Source: Oligoflexia bacterium (lineage in GTDB: Bacteria; Bdellovibrionota; Bdellovibrionia; Bdellovibrionales; Bdellovibrionaceae). Taken from it: DNA of 64,000 nt. Below the pieces are notes generated by a model, which worked only from the letters and a program-made list of their open reading frames with translations, was not told the origin of the DNA and searched no databases. The number at the start of each line of letters is the position of its first letter. Within the stretch, counting starts at the first letter, position 1. Both the position numbers and the translations under genes were made by a program. The DNA lies in NCBI GenBank assembly GCA_016861345.1, contig BOLD01000003.1, forward strand, positions 62,001-126,000, read 5' to 3'. This document shows positions 1-7,340 of the stretch, piece after piece.

Positions 1-477
1 CTTGACGGTTTGGGTGATGGTGTAAAGAACACCATTCTCACAAACTCAAACCTTAAGGTTTTCATGCGCACCAATGAGCCGGAGTCTGCCGAATACTTTT
101 CGTCAGTTATTGGAACTATTCAAGGATCGAAAGTCACCGAAAGACAAACTGAAGGCCTTTTCGGTAGTGAGAAGACAGGAGACGGTTCGGTTCGTGAGGT
201 CGAAGAATTCAAATATCATCCCAACATCTTCAAACAGGAACTTGGTGTTGGAGAAGCAGTTATGGTGCTTCCTCATGCCAAAGGGAGTCTGCCAATTCGA
301 TTGAAATTCAAAAAATCTTTCGATCTCGACGCAATTCAGATTCCGTTAATTCAAAAATTAGAGCCAACAGGCCTTCCAAAACTTGAAAACTCAGCTCCGG
401 CGAATCAGCCGCAGACACCCGTGCGTGCTCGTGCGGATGTGATGGCGGAGCTAACCCAAGAAAGGAAGGCAGTATGA
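1..477 (+). CDS. Type IV coupling protein (TraD/TraG/VirD4-like), C-terminal fragment
   Basis: The reading frame is open from base 1, so the gene begins left of the window and only about 158 C-terminal residues are seen. The start of the fragment resembles the C-terminal end of the coupling-protein ATPase domain: an asparagine-rich turn (TILTNSNLKVFMRT) followed by ESAEYFS, where VirD4/TraD proteins have the TN-T-K-I-FLRT...ETAKYFS block. The tail is proline-rich and low in complexity. Such ATPases link the relaxosome to a type IV secretion channel at the inner membrane. The next gene starts inside its stop codon (ATGA overlap), so it heads the overlapping operon to 4.7 kb. The family call is fairly secure by motif, but the Walker motifs lie outside the window. 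Confidence 0.7.
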   Translation, partial: LDGLGDGVKNTILTNSNLKVFMRTNEPESAEYFSSVIGTIQGSKVTERQTEGLFGSEKTGDGSVREVEEFKYHPNIFKQELGVGEAVMVLPHAKGSLPIRLKFKKSFDLDAIQIPLIQKLEPTGLPKLENSAPANQPQTPVRARADVMAELTQERKAV

Positions 478-767
478 TTAAACGTGCAATTTTATTCCTT
501 TCAATGCTTATGGCCGGATGTGCACACTCGCCGAAATGCGGAAATCCTGATGGCGCAAGAATCATTTTTACGGTTGAAAAGACCTGTGAGGTTCGTATTC
601 GTCAGGTAACAATGGGATCGGAACTTAAAATCCCACAATCTCTTAAAGGGGCTGCACTGGTAGACTTTACCTTAGATTGGGTGGAACCATCACTAGAGTC
701 CGGTCGGATCGAGCTTGGACATTTTGTTTTGATTCCATCGTCCGCTCCGAAGGAGTCGGCGCGATGA
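474..767 (+). CDS. Small predicted lipoprotein of the mobile element
   Basis: A 97-residue protein starts with a basic-hydrophobic signal ending in a lipobox (LMAGC, Cys at about residue 16), so it is probably a lipid-anchored envelope protein. The mature part has two further cysteines (KCGNP and KTCEV) that could form a disulfide. The start ATG overlaps the stop of the coupling protein by four bases, and its own stop overlaps the next start in the same way. Lipoproteins of this size occur in conjugation operons as entry-exclusion or channel accessory proteins, but nothing in the sequence assigns a specific role here. Confidence 0.65.
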   Translation: MIKRAILFLSMLMAGCAHSPKCGNPDGARIIFTVEKTCEVRIRQVTMGSELKIPQSLKGAALVDFTLDWVEPSLESGRIELGHFVLIPSSAPKESAR

Positions 768-1579
768 GAACACCAAGCAAAAAAGTTATTTTAGATTCTT
801 TAGAATTTGCAGCTCGATGGGGTTTTCTAACGCAGCAAATTTTCTTCGAGTTCATTTGTCAGATGAGTCAGGCACAACAGTACCGATACTGGAGCTATCT
901 TGTGAGTTCTGGCCTATTTGTGAAATCCCGTCACTCAGCGAACAATCTTATTTTGGGAAAAAAAGGACGAGCGGATTTTGGTGATTCAGCGCGGCCCGCA
1001 CGATCTCATTTTTATGTCGAACACGATGCCATTGTCGCAAGATTCTTATTCGCATTTGAAGATCGAGGATTGATTGTGAATTCCTGGCTTGAAGATGAGT
1101 TCATGCGCAATCCTGTCGAAGCCTATGACATTCTGGGTATGCCCCAGATTCAGCGTGTGCCGGATCTGGTTTTTGATTTGAAAACGGCGAATGATTCTAC
1201 TGTTCGATGTGCGTTAGAAATCGAACGGGTCACTAAGTCTCAATCGCGGTATGCGAAAATGGCGCTGGCGTATTTGAACGCCAGCAAAATTGACGTGATC
1301 CTTTTTGGCTGCGTCCATCCAACGACAGAAAGAGTTGTACGACGGGCTTTCAACACGGCAGCTCATTTGGAATCTAAACGAGTTCCAGGAACATTCTTGA
1401 TTGATGAATTTGATCCTGCATCGCTTGCGACAACGCTCAAATTTCACAGCAATACAATGAGCATTGAACGTTTCATTGAAGTGGCGACAAAGCAAACCGT
1501 CCCGAGCATGAGAAAATCAGGAGAAAAACGCGAGTATGAATTCTCACGCGAAATCAATCAGAAATCGGAGGCTGCATGA
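764..1579 (+). CDS. Replication-relaxation-like protein
   Basis: A 271-residue soluble protein. The ATG at 764 is preferred to an upstream in-frame ATG at 677, because 764 overlaps the preceding stop (ATGA) as at every other junction in this operon. The N-terminus has a winged-helix look (FAARWGFLTQQIFFEF...YRYWSYLVSSGLF). The middle carries acidic/histidine segments (FYVEHDAIVARF, VPDLVFDL, ALEIERVTKSQSRYAKM) like the PDxxF...ALExE...KS...Y pattern of the replication-relaxation (MobC-like) family. Members act at origins of transfer or replication of plasmids and integrative elements. The family call is from memory of motifs, not a search. Confidence 0.55.
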   Translation: MRTPSKKVILDSLEFAARWGFLTQQIFFEFICQMSQAQQYRYWSYLVSSGLFVKSRHSANNLILGKKGRADFGDSARPARSHFYVEHDAIVARFLFAFEDRGLIVNSWLEDEFMRNPVEAYDILGMPQIQRVPDLVFDLKTANDSTVRCALEIERVTKSQSRYAKMALAYLNASKIDVILFGCVHPTTERVVRRAFNTAAHLESKRVPGTFLIDEFDPASLATTLKFHSNTMSIERFIEVATKQTVPSMRKSGEKREYEFSREINQKSEAA

Positions 1580-2070
1580 TGAGTTTCCAAAGCAAATTCA
1601 ACATGATCGCGGCCACCCAGTCCCGTCCCCCTAAATCTACGATTTTTCCTGACCACTCCCACCCAACGATGTTGGTTGAAAGTGGTCAGGAACCGGGGGA
1701 CGGGACTCGGTGGAAGAGTTGGAAAATAAAAAAGAACAATAAAGAAGAAAATAAAAGGGGGAGATACAAAACGAAACAAAGAGAATTAGATCAGGTAGGC
1801 CAATGGATTGAGTGGCTGTTGATTGAAGATTTGGCGGTGTTTGATGTGAGTGGATTCGGACAAAGCCTTGCGAGAGGCCTACCTGATCTAATTCTCGTCG
1901 CTCCATATGATGAGAGTAGACGTTCCGTCTACTCTCGGCGCGGATGGGATTGCCACAAGTGGCAACCCGCTGTTCTCTGTGTCGCGCTCAGGCGCGACTT
2001 TTATCCATACGATCAAATTACAACAAAAACAGAAAATTCAAATCATGAACCAAAGGAGGTGCCATTATGA
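1576..2070 (+). CDS. ORF made largely of in-frame palindromes, function unknown
   Basis: A 164-codon frame that starts in an ATGA overlap with the gene before it and ends in an ATGA overlap with the gene after it. This argues that it is translated as part of the operon. Its DNA is extraordinary: about 60 percent lies in inverted repeats, at roughly codons 13-46, 69-107, 113-121, 124-131 and 136-141. None of these introduces a stop in this frame. The predicted product is basic, lacks a signal peptide and has no fold I recognise; GLPDLILVAP recalls nuclease GxPD turns, but no catalytic context follows. It may instead be a structured DNA locus, such as an origin of transfer, that happens to stay open. 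Confidence 0.45.
   Translation: MMSFQSKFNMIAATQSRPPKSTIFPDHSHPTMLVESGQEPGDGTRWKSWKIKKNNKEENKRGRYKTKQRELDQVGQWIEWLLIEDLAVFDVSGFGQSLARGLPDLILVAPYDESRRSVYSRRGWDCHKWQPAVLCVALRRDFYPYDQITTKTENSNHEPKEVPL
1613..1713. repeat. Nested inverted repeat (palindromic element 1)
   Basis: The outer arms 1613-1631 and 1695-1713 are complementary at 18 of 19 positions (mismatch at 1618/1708). Inside them, arms 1646-1657 and 1681-1692 match perfectly over 12 bp. At the centre, 1663-1667 pairs with 1671-1675 around a 3-base loop. Single-stranded DNA or RNA from here would fold into a long interrupted hairpin of about 100 nt. Confidence 0.85.
1781..1896. repeat. 116-bp element with perfect 21-bp inverted termini
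   Basis: Arms 1781-1801 and 1876-1896 are exact reverse complements over 21 bp, separated by 74 bp that is open in the host frame. I see no clear target duplication at the flanks. Size and architecture resemble a MITE or an in-frame palindromic element of the Rickettsia RPE type. Confidence 0.85.
1912..1936. repeat. Short perfect hairpin (11-bp stem, 3-nt loop)
   Basis: Arms 1912-1922 and 1926-1936 are perfectly complementary around a TTC loop. There is no following T run, so it is not a standard terminator. It is the third dyad of the 1.6-2.0 kb cluster. Confidence 0.85.
1946..1968. repeat. Short hairpin (7+3 bp stem with one bulged A)
   Basis: TTGCCAC (1950-1956) pairs with GTGGCAA (1959-1965) across a two-base gap. 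The stem then extends with GGG (1946-1948) to CCC (1966-1968) around a bulged A at 1949. It is the fourth dyad in the cluster. Confidence 0.8.
1981..2002. repeat. Short G+C-rich hairpin followed by T run
   Basis: GTCGCGC (1981-1987) pairs with GCGCGAC (1992-1998) around TCAG, followed by four T. Taken alone it looks like a weak intrinsic terminator. It sits inside an otherwise overlapping operon and is the last of five consecutive dyads, so a structural role is equally possible. Confidence 0.75.
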
Positions 2071-2468
2071 AGGAGGAAATCGAAAACACAGAAAAGAAAA
2101 TGAAAACCGAAGTGCAGGTTACAATTTCACCTGAACACGACTCAAAGTTAAGGCAAGTCGTTGAGCGAGTCGGATCAGGTTTTGATTTGGCCAAAATCTC
2201 GCGCAAGAACGTACTCGAATACATGATCGACAAGGTTGTTGATTTATTTAATGAGGATGACACTCAAGCCATTCGTCGAAATTCGACAACCGACATGGCG
2301 TTACTTGAACAAGAGTTGCGAGCAATTCGTCAGTCTGGGGTCATTCCAGAGGCATTGAAAGAATACCTTTGGAAATCTAGGAACTTAACTCAAAGCTCCA
2401 AGAAGCCACGAAAGTCTCGACAATCTGAGTATAGCAATGCTATATCTGAAGATGCGGAGGCCGCGTGA
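2067..2468 (+). CDS. Hypothetical element protein, charged
   Basis: A 133-residue protein with a strong ribosome site (AAAGGAGG, 2051-2058) before ATG 2067, the only obvious consensus site inside the operon. The N-terminal 75 residues are charged and likely helical (VQVTISPEHDSKLRQVVERVG...KISRKNVLEYMIDKVVDLF), reminiscent of mobilisation accessory proteins of the ribbon-helix-helix or MobC type. The C-terminus is basic and Ser/Lys-rich. I do not recognise the family. The position between the palindrome region and an HTH gene suggests a DNA-binding accessory role, which is inference only. Confidence 0.55.
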   Translation: MKEEIENTEKKMKTEVQVTISPEHDSKLRQVVERVGSGFDLAKISRKNVLEYMIDKVVDLFNEDDTQAIRRNSTTDMALLEQELRAIRQSGVIPEALKEYLWKSRNLTQSSKKPRKSRQSEYSNAISEDAEAA

Positions 2469-2716
2469 GACCGAACGATATTAAGACATTAAGAAAACGA
2501 TTGAAGCTCACGCAGAAAGATCTCTCTTACGCTTTAGGAGTAAGTAAGTTGACGATGAGTCAGTATGAAACTGGCTTTAGAAAACCAGGGCCGACGGCTC
2601 TTGTTTTGCTTTTTGTCCTGGAAACACTCCCGCTGCGAAAAGCACAAGAGTTGATTCAACTACTTCAACAGGCGGCCCGTAGGCTCGCTGTTGATGGCGA
2701 GGACTCACGGCAATGA
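2465..2716 (+). CDS. XRE/Cro-type helix-turn-helix protein
   Basis: An 83-residue protein starting at GTG 2465, overlapping the previous stop (GTGA). Residues 6-45 form a clear XRE-type helix-turn-helix (LRKRLKLTQKDLSYALGVSK, then LTMSQYETGFRKPGPTALVLL), with the usual Q-x-L-a...G-V-s...S-x-y-E-x-G spacing. The short C-terminus is predicted helical and may dimerise. It probably regulates the element's own operon or excision. The next gene again begins within its stop codon. Confidence 0.75.
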   Translation: MRPNDIKTLRKRLKLTQKDLSYALGVSKLTMSQYETGFRKPGPTALVLLFVLETLPLRKAQELIQLLQQAARRLAVDGEDSRQ

Positions 2717-2913
2717 GAAAACCCCGCAATAAATGCGGGTCGAAGACGATGAGGGATGTGAAAGTGATCGAGGTTACATTTGTGCAAGATGATTCAGGAT
2801 CGAGTGCGGAGCGAACAAGAGAAGCCCGCAAGCTCATTGCTCAGATGATCGAACTTTCACATAAACGTGGTCGTCCCGCAAAAGAAGAAGAGGAGATTTC
2901 AAATGCAGCTTAA
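2713..2913 (+). CDS. Small protein with AT-hook-like motif
   Basis: A 66-residue basic/acidic protein beginning in an ATGA overlap and ending 11 bases inside the recombinase gene. The C-terminal half contains KRGRPAK, which matches the core (RGRP) of the AT-hook, a minor-groove binder for A+T-rich DNA, followed by an acidic run. No other domain is seen. Small DNA-bending proteins next to a recombinase are often directionality factors, but that role here is only a hypothesis. Confidence 0.5.
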   Translation: MRKPRNKCGSKTMRDVKVIEVTFVQDDSGSSAERTREARKLIAQMIELSHKRGRPAKEEEEISNAA

Positions 2914-4729
2914 GATAGGAGCTTACATTCGCGTGAGTACCGAAGAGCAGGCTTCTGCAATCGAAGGCTCACTTGAAAACCAAAAATATCGTCTTAAGGC
3001 ATACGTCGATCTTAAAAATTCTCAAGTCCGAAACTGGGGCGAGATTGTTGAGTTTTATGTTGATGACGGTTATTCCGCAAAAGACACTCGAAGACCTGCT
3101 TATCAACGAATGATGAGAGATATTAAGCGAGGCAAGACCGAATTGATTCTCGTCTCTGATCTTTCACGACTTTCGCGCAACATTTTTGACTTTTGCAACT
3201 TGATGGATGAACTCGAAAAAAACGAGGCTCAGTTTCTTTCAATCAAAGAGCAATTCGATTCAACAACCCCTGCTGGCAAAATGATGATTTACAACATGAT
3301 TAACCTAGCTCAATTCGAGCGTGAACAAGTCAGTGAGCGTGTTGCATTAGGGGCTCATGCACGAGCAATGCGTGGCTTGCACAATGGGGCTCGACCACTT
3401 TTGGGCTTAGATAAACATCCAGACAAGCCTGGTAGCTATGTCATCAATGAGAAAGAAGCGGATGACGTTAGAAAGATTTTCCGAATCTTTCTAAACACGG
3501 GATCAAGAGCTAAGACAATTCAAGAACTAGAAAAAGAAGGTATCAAGCCAAAGCTTTCGGGAAAATACGGAAAGCTAAAGATTCACGATAAATGGTCGAG
3601 TAATACTCTTGGAAATCTTCTTGGATCAGCAGTCTACATTGGCTGTCACGAAGTTAATAAATCCAATCGAGCGAAAGACCAGAAACGTCTAAAAGCTCAT
3701 CAGCAATATAAGTTGGTCAAGGCATCATGGCCTGCAATCGTTGAAGAAGAAGAGTTTTATGCTGCTCAAGACTTACTTGATGAAGCAAAAAAACTCGAAC
3801 GAGTGCGACTGGATGGCGCGGAAGAGCGGTTCTATGTTCTGTCTGGTATTTTACGTTGTTCTGAATGTGGAACGCCACTTGTTGGCCAAGCTGCGCATGG
3901 TAACACTCACGTTCATCGTTATTACGGTCACACTAGAGCGCATAGCCATACAAGCTGTCAGTACCACCGAGTTCCGGCAGCAGACGTTGAAGAAGCTGTG
4001 CTACAGTATCTATGGTCTGCGACTCAAGATGCTGGATACCTAGAAAAGATTGAGCGGAACATTCGAGAAATGCAGAATGTGAAATCAATTAGTGCTGCAC
4101 GCGACAAGCGAGCTATCAAGGAGCAGCTAAAAAATGTTCAGCTAAGAATCGACAACCTGTTGCTTATGCAGGGGCAAACCTCTAGCGCAGAAGTTATTAA
4201 ACATGCGGTAAAAACCTTCGAGGCTCTATCCAAAGAAAAATCTGAACTAGAGGACAAGATCGCACGCTTGGACAGTGGTGCGGATCAGGAAGAGCTAATA
4301 AAAGAATCCGTCCAAGTGATTCAAGATAACTTGCGTGAGTTCGAGCGCGGCTTTCGTAAAGCCAAAGGCTCGATGAAGAAAAGGCTTCTACGCCGTTTAC
4401 TCAAGCAAGTCGTTTTGAGTCCAAACGGTCTCCATATTTTCATGCAGCTTGCTGATGGAATGGAGATCCCCAATCTTCATATTAAACTTATTCGTTTTGA
4501 GAACAAAAAAGATGCTAATAACCCTCAATTTGCCATCACTCGGAAGGCTTCTGGGGACGATTCTAACTTGCAGGTTCTAGGTTCGGTTATTAGGAAAGAT
4601 GGTGATCCCGACAAGATTCGAACTTGTGACCTACTGCTTAGAAGGCAGTTGCTCTATCCAGCTGAGCTACGGGACCAAAAGATTACTTTTATGGATAGCA
4701 AATCTCGGCAAAAAGGGCCAGTTTTTTAA
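2903..4729 (+). CDS. Large serine recombinase, frame runs through tRNA-Arg
   Basis: The start is ATG 2903, behind AGGAGA; an upstream GTG at 2867 would lack homology. The N-terminal resolvase domain has the catalytic YIRVSTEEQ (Ser12) and the DLSRLSRN motif. The recombinase domain follows, then a zinc ribbon (LRCSECGTP...CQYHR), a long coiled coil and a C-terminal beta segment. This is the layout of large serine integrases, which integrate DNA without host factors. Recognisable family sequence ends near the FENKKD segment. The last 40 or so of 608 codons are host DNA: about codons 566-592 are the antisense of tRNA-Arg, and the stop at 4727-4729 overlaps the neighbouring MBL gene. Excision would therefore change the protein's C-terminus. 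Confidence 0.88.
   Translation: MQLKIGAYIRVSTEEQASAIEGSLENQKYRLKAYVDLKNSQVRNWGEIVEFYVDDGYSAKDTRRPAYQRMMRDIKRGKTELILVSDLSRLSRNIFDFCNLMDELEKNEAQFLSIKEQFDSTTPAGKMMIYNMINLAQFEREQVSERVALGAHARAMRGLHNGARPLLGLDKHPDKPGSYVINEKEADDVRKIFRIFLNTGSRAKTIQELEKEGIKPKLSGKYGKLKIHDKWSSNTLGNLLGSAVYIGCHEVNKSNRAKDQKRLKAHQQYKLVKASWPAIVEEEEFYAAQDLLDEAKKLERVRLDGAEERFYVLSGILRCSECGTPLVGQAAHGNTHVHRYYGHTRAHSHTSCQYHRVPAADVEEAVLQYLWSATQDAGYLEKIERNIREMQNVKSISAARDKRAIKEQLKNVQLRIDNLLLMQGQTSSAEVIKHAVKTFEALSKEKSELEDKIARLDSGADQEELIKESVQVIQDNLREFERGFRKAKGSMKKRLLRRLLKQVVLSPNGLHIFMQLADGMEIPNLHIKLIRFENKKDANNPQFAITRKASGDDSNLQVLGSVIRKDGDPDKIRTCDLLLRRQLLYPAELRDQKITFMDSKSRQKGPVF
4600..4676 (-). tRNA. tRNA-Arg (anticodon TCT)
   Basis: On the minus strand the segment folds as a standard cloverleaf. 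The acceptor stem GGTCCCG pairs with CGGGATC (one G-T). The D arm is GCTC/GAGC, the anticodon arm ACTGC-CTTCTAA-GCAGT has anticodon TCT, and the T arm ACAAG-TTCGAAT-CTTGT is complete. The discriminator A is at 4603 and CCA is encoded (4600-4602). The mobile element abuts its 3' end, the usual integration side for tRNA-targeting elements, and the tRNA has remained intact. Confidence 0.95.
4600..4676. other. Probable attachment-site region of the integrated element
   Basis: The recombinase gene ends inside and beyond tRNA-Arg, so the element/chromosome junction most likely lies in or just left of the tRNA 3' half. The opposite end of the element is outside the window, so the duplicated core cannot be measured here. 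Confidence 0.5.
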
Positions 4730-5616
4730 AGCATGAAGCGTTCTTTAACGGAAAAATCAGGCCCATTTCTGATGATTTGAGCAGCATCGCAATAGGGATC
4801 GTGCTCAAAATAGAGGAACCATCCTTGATCCGCCGCTGGACCTAAAGCTTTTTCCTTTTCATTGATCAGGGTTAGGGGCTCAAGGTCATAGCCCATGAGC
4901 CAGGCCAGGCGAACGTGGGCGCTGGTGGGGACAACGTCACCGCAATAAAGAAGGGTTCTTTGCCCATCGGTGACTTTAACCATTTGGTGCCCAACGGTGT
5001 GGCCATTACTCACGATAACTGAAATTCCAGGAAGAATATTTTCTGTATTTCCGTTTAAAACCACAAGTTGGTTGGTTTTTTGAAGAGGCTCATAGTTTGA
5101 TTTAAAATAACTTGCTCGCTCTCGGATGTTCGGAGTTTGAGCCGTTTCAAGATTGGCTTTTTGAATATAGTATCTGGCGTTTGGGAAAGTTGGAACAAGT
5201 TCGCCGTTTTGAGATTTGACTCCACCGCCAGCGTGATCAAAGTGAAGGTGGGTTAAGATCACTTCAGTGATGTCTTCGGGTTTGACGTCGTATTTCGCAA
5301 GGGATTTCAGAAGCGATGGACCCTTGTCATCAATGTTGTACATTTCTGCGAATTTTGATCCGAGCTTTTCTCCATATTTCGCGACAAAGTCTGATCCGTT
5401 GCCTGTATCAATTAAGATTTTGTGTTGAGGACCTTTAAGTAAGAGAGCTCGGGCCTCCATGGGAATTCGATTCTTTTCATCAGCGGGAATATTTTTTTCC
5501 CAGAGAACTTTGGGAACGGTTCCGAACATGGAACCTCCGTCAAGACCGAAGATTCCAGTGGGGATGGGACAAATTTCGTAATCACCAATTTTAAGACTGA
5601 TATTTGTTGCTTGCAT
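4726..5616 (-). CDS. MBL-fold metallohydrolase
   Basis: A 296-residue metallo-beta-lactamase-fold enzyme with the metal motif HLHFDH (His123, His125, Asp127, His128), upstream ILIDTG and downstream SNGHTVGH and CGD motifs expected for two metal ligands and the bridging aspartate. The lid and spacing resemble the quorum-quenching lactonase/methyl-parathion hydrolase-like branch, but the substrate cannot be fixed from sequence. There is no signal peptide, so it is cytoplasmic. It is encoded directly after the 5618-7258 gene (1-base gap), probably co-transcribed. Its stop overlaps the recombinase stop in convergent orientation. Confidence 0.85.
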   Translation of the reverse strand: MQATNISLKIGDYEICPIPTGIFGLDGGSMFGTVPKVLWEKNIPADEKNRIPMEARALLLKGPQHKILIDTGNGSDFVAKYGEKLGSKFAEMYNIDDKGPSLLKSLAKYDVKPEDITEVILTHLHFDHAGGGVKSQNGELVPTFPNARYYIQKANLETAQTPNIRERASYFKSNYEPLQKTNQLVVLNGNTENILPGISVIVSNGHTVGHQMVKVTDGQRTLLYCGDVVPTSAHVRLAWLMGYDLEPLTLINEKEKALGPAADQGWFLYFEHDPYCDAAQIIRNGPDFSVKERFML

Positions 5617-5617
5617 C

Positions 5618-7258
5618 CTATAAGTTTTGTCTTAAAAACTTGAGAAGATCAACATCCGGTGGGTTTGCCACTCCGTTTTCGGGGCGGGGCTCTGCAAGTT
5701 CCTCTAAGTTAAAGCCCATGTTAACGTCATAGCGCCGTTCCAATTGATTTCGGAGGCGTTGCTCTCTGTCATACCACAGTTGCTTTGTGAGGTTGTCTTG
5801 GCAGGTGCGAAGCTCATCACCAGTGGCTCCCCAGCGGTATTCAATGCAGTGATAGGGATCAAAGGAAAGTTTAAAAAGTCGGGCGCGAACCTCTTCAAGA
5901 TTCAGAGTGATCGCTCGTCCCACGCTGTTTGTGTATGAAATTTGGCAGCTTTGAGATTCTCTTTGGTAAGTATCGATCAGATCTTGGGCAAGATTGGGGC
6001 CAGTATAGACAAGTGTGGGATCTTGGGTTTTTAGCTTTGAGATGTAATCTTGAGATTGGTCTAAGAGATCTTTAAATGAAACTTTCAGACGAGCATCACG
6101 AGAGGGTGTTGAGTATGATTCCCACTCTCCATCAGTGCCATAGATATTGTTCGGTAAACGATCAGGATGGGGTTTGTTTTGAATGCCTGCTCGGAGAGAG
6201 GTTTCAACGGCAATCACTCGGTCTTTTAGGTTCTGGCAGAGATCGGTAATCAGCGTGCGAAGGTCATCAAGGGGATTAATTCGAAGTTCGCCCTTTGCAA
6301 CCATAACTCGAACGTATTCATAGTAAGAGAGATTTTTCCCCTCGTGAACAAAGGGAGCTTTTTGCCATTCAGTCGTTGGAGTTTCGTTGGTTCCGAAAAA
6401 TTGTTCGATGCTGTAGTTAGGAATGTTGGAATTTTTTTCGCCAACAATTTTCCCACTGATCCAGTTGCCCTGGCTGTCTTGAGTGGCGCCAACGAGCTTG
6501 AGGGGGCGCCAATTTTTAAAACCAGCTCCGTGGCCGGGGTTGGATCTTAAAAATTTGACTCCGAAAAGTCCTGTGGTCAGTGAATTGTCGGGGTGAGCGT
6601 CAAAGTAGTAAATGCGGCCGTCGTCTGTGATTTTATAGATGACGACAACGTGACCGTTGGGATCGTAGATGACGGTTCCAGGCTGGATGCTTTCTCGATT
6701 GAGACGAATCGGGTAGTGGTCAGAGAAGAGTTCTCCGTCGTTGCCCTCGAAATTGGTTCGATAGTTTGCTGACGAGGTTTGATCGGGAATGAGTTCATTG
6801 AAAAGACGAATGGCATTGGGGAATTGGTTATTTTTTGAGCTTGTGCTGTAACGAGAGACAACTTCGTTGCCGAACTTTGAGTATCGCTTGTCTCCTCCGT
6901 TGCCAGGAATGGGGCGAGGGCGCATGCCTGTGGCAAAGCCAAAGGGAAGTCCGTTTTTCCAGGCAAAGTAGCCTCGAAGGAAATAGGGAAAATCAGCACA
7001 ATCTGAGAAATAGCGAAGACCTGCAGGGTCAGAATTTTTGTAAGGATTTGCGGAGCTGGTCATGCAGGAACGGGTGTTCGTGCACTCGCGCCTTTCAACG
7101 GCCTCTCCAAGGCGTTGAACAAAAGCCTGGAAATTTTTTTCGTCTGTCGAAGTCCACGATGGTTTTGTGATCTTCCAACTTTGAGTCTGGGCTATGACGG
7201 GGTGGCAGCTGTAAAACGCTGTTGCCAGAAGGAGGGTGATAATCTGGGTCAATCTCAT
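5618..7258 (-). CDS. Secreted Cys/His (papain-like fold) hydrolase candidate, paralogue A
   Basis: A 546-residue protein with an N-terminal signal peptide (about residues 1-24). A conserved block has Cys87 at a helix start (SDCADFPYFLRGYFAWK), His203 on a strand (NGHVVVIYK) and Asp220 (YFDAHPDNS). This Cys-His-Asp order fits NlpC/P60 or transglutaminase-like peptidases and amidases. It is followed by a signature GHGAGFKNWRP and a helical C-terminal half with paired cysteines. The 19.9 kb gene is a clear paralogue with the same motifs in the same order. A periplasmic or secreted cell-wall target is plausible for a predator-like bacterium but unproven. Confidence 0.7.
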   Translation of the reverse strand: MRLTQIITLLLATAFYSCHPVIAQTQSWKITKPSWTSTDEKNFQAFVQRLGEAVERRECTNTRSCMTSSANPYKNSDPAGLRYFSDCADFPYFLRGYFAWKNGLPFGFATGMRPRPIPGNGGDKRYSKFGNEVVSRYSTSSKNNQFPNAIRLFNELIPDQTSSANYRTNFEGNDGELFSDHYPIRLNRESIQPGTVIYDPNGHVVVIYKITDDGRIYYFDAHPDNSLTTGLFGVKFLRSNPGHGAGFKNWRPLKLVGATQDSQGNWISGKIVGEKNSNIPNYSIEQFFGTNETPTTEWQKAPFVHEGKNLSYYEYVRVMVAKGELRINPLDDLRTLITDLCQNLKDRVIAVETSLRAGIQNKPHPDRLPNNIYGTDGEWESYSTPSRDARLKVSFKDLLDQSQDYISKLKTQDPTLVYTGPNLAQDLIDTYQRESQSCQISYTNSVGRAITLNLEEVRARLFKLSFDPYHCIEYRWGATGDELRTCQDNLTKQLWYDREQRLRNQLERRYDVNMGFNLEELAEPRPENGVANPPDVDLLKFLRQNL

Positions 7259-7340
7259 ACATACTCCTTAATTGCGCTTATTGTGCGACGCGAAGGAGTT
7301 CAGTAGCTAAGCAGATGGCCGTGTGCAATTAATAACGCGT

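Noticed and set aside
677-763. Upstream extension of the replication-relaxation gene to ATG 677
   Set aside because: It would overlap the lipoprotein by 91 bases. ATG 764 has the ATGA overlap seen at the other junctions.
1558-1906. Minus-strand ORFs through the palindrome region
   Set aside because: They are mirror shadows created by the inverted repeats and lack a ribosome site or operon context.
4600-4729. A novel C-terminal domain of the recombinase
   Set aside because: It is the antisense translation of tRNA-Arg and flanking host DNA, a known artefact pattern (KIRTCDLLLRRQLLYPAELRD-like tails).
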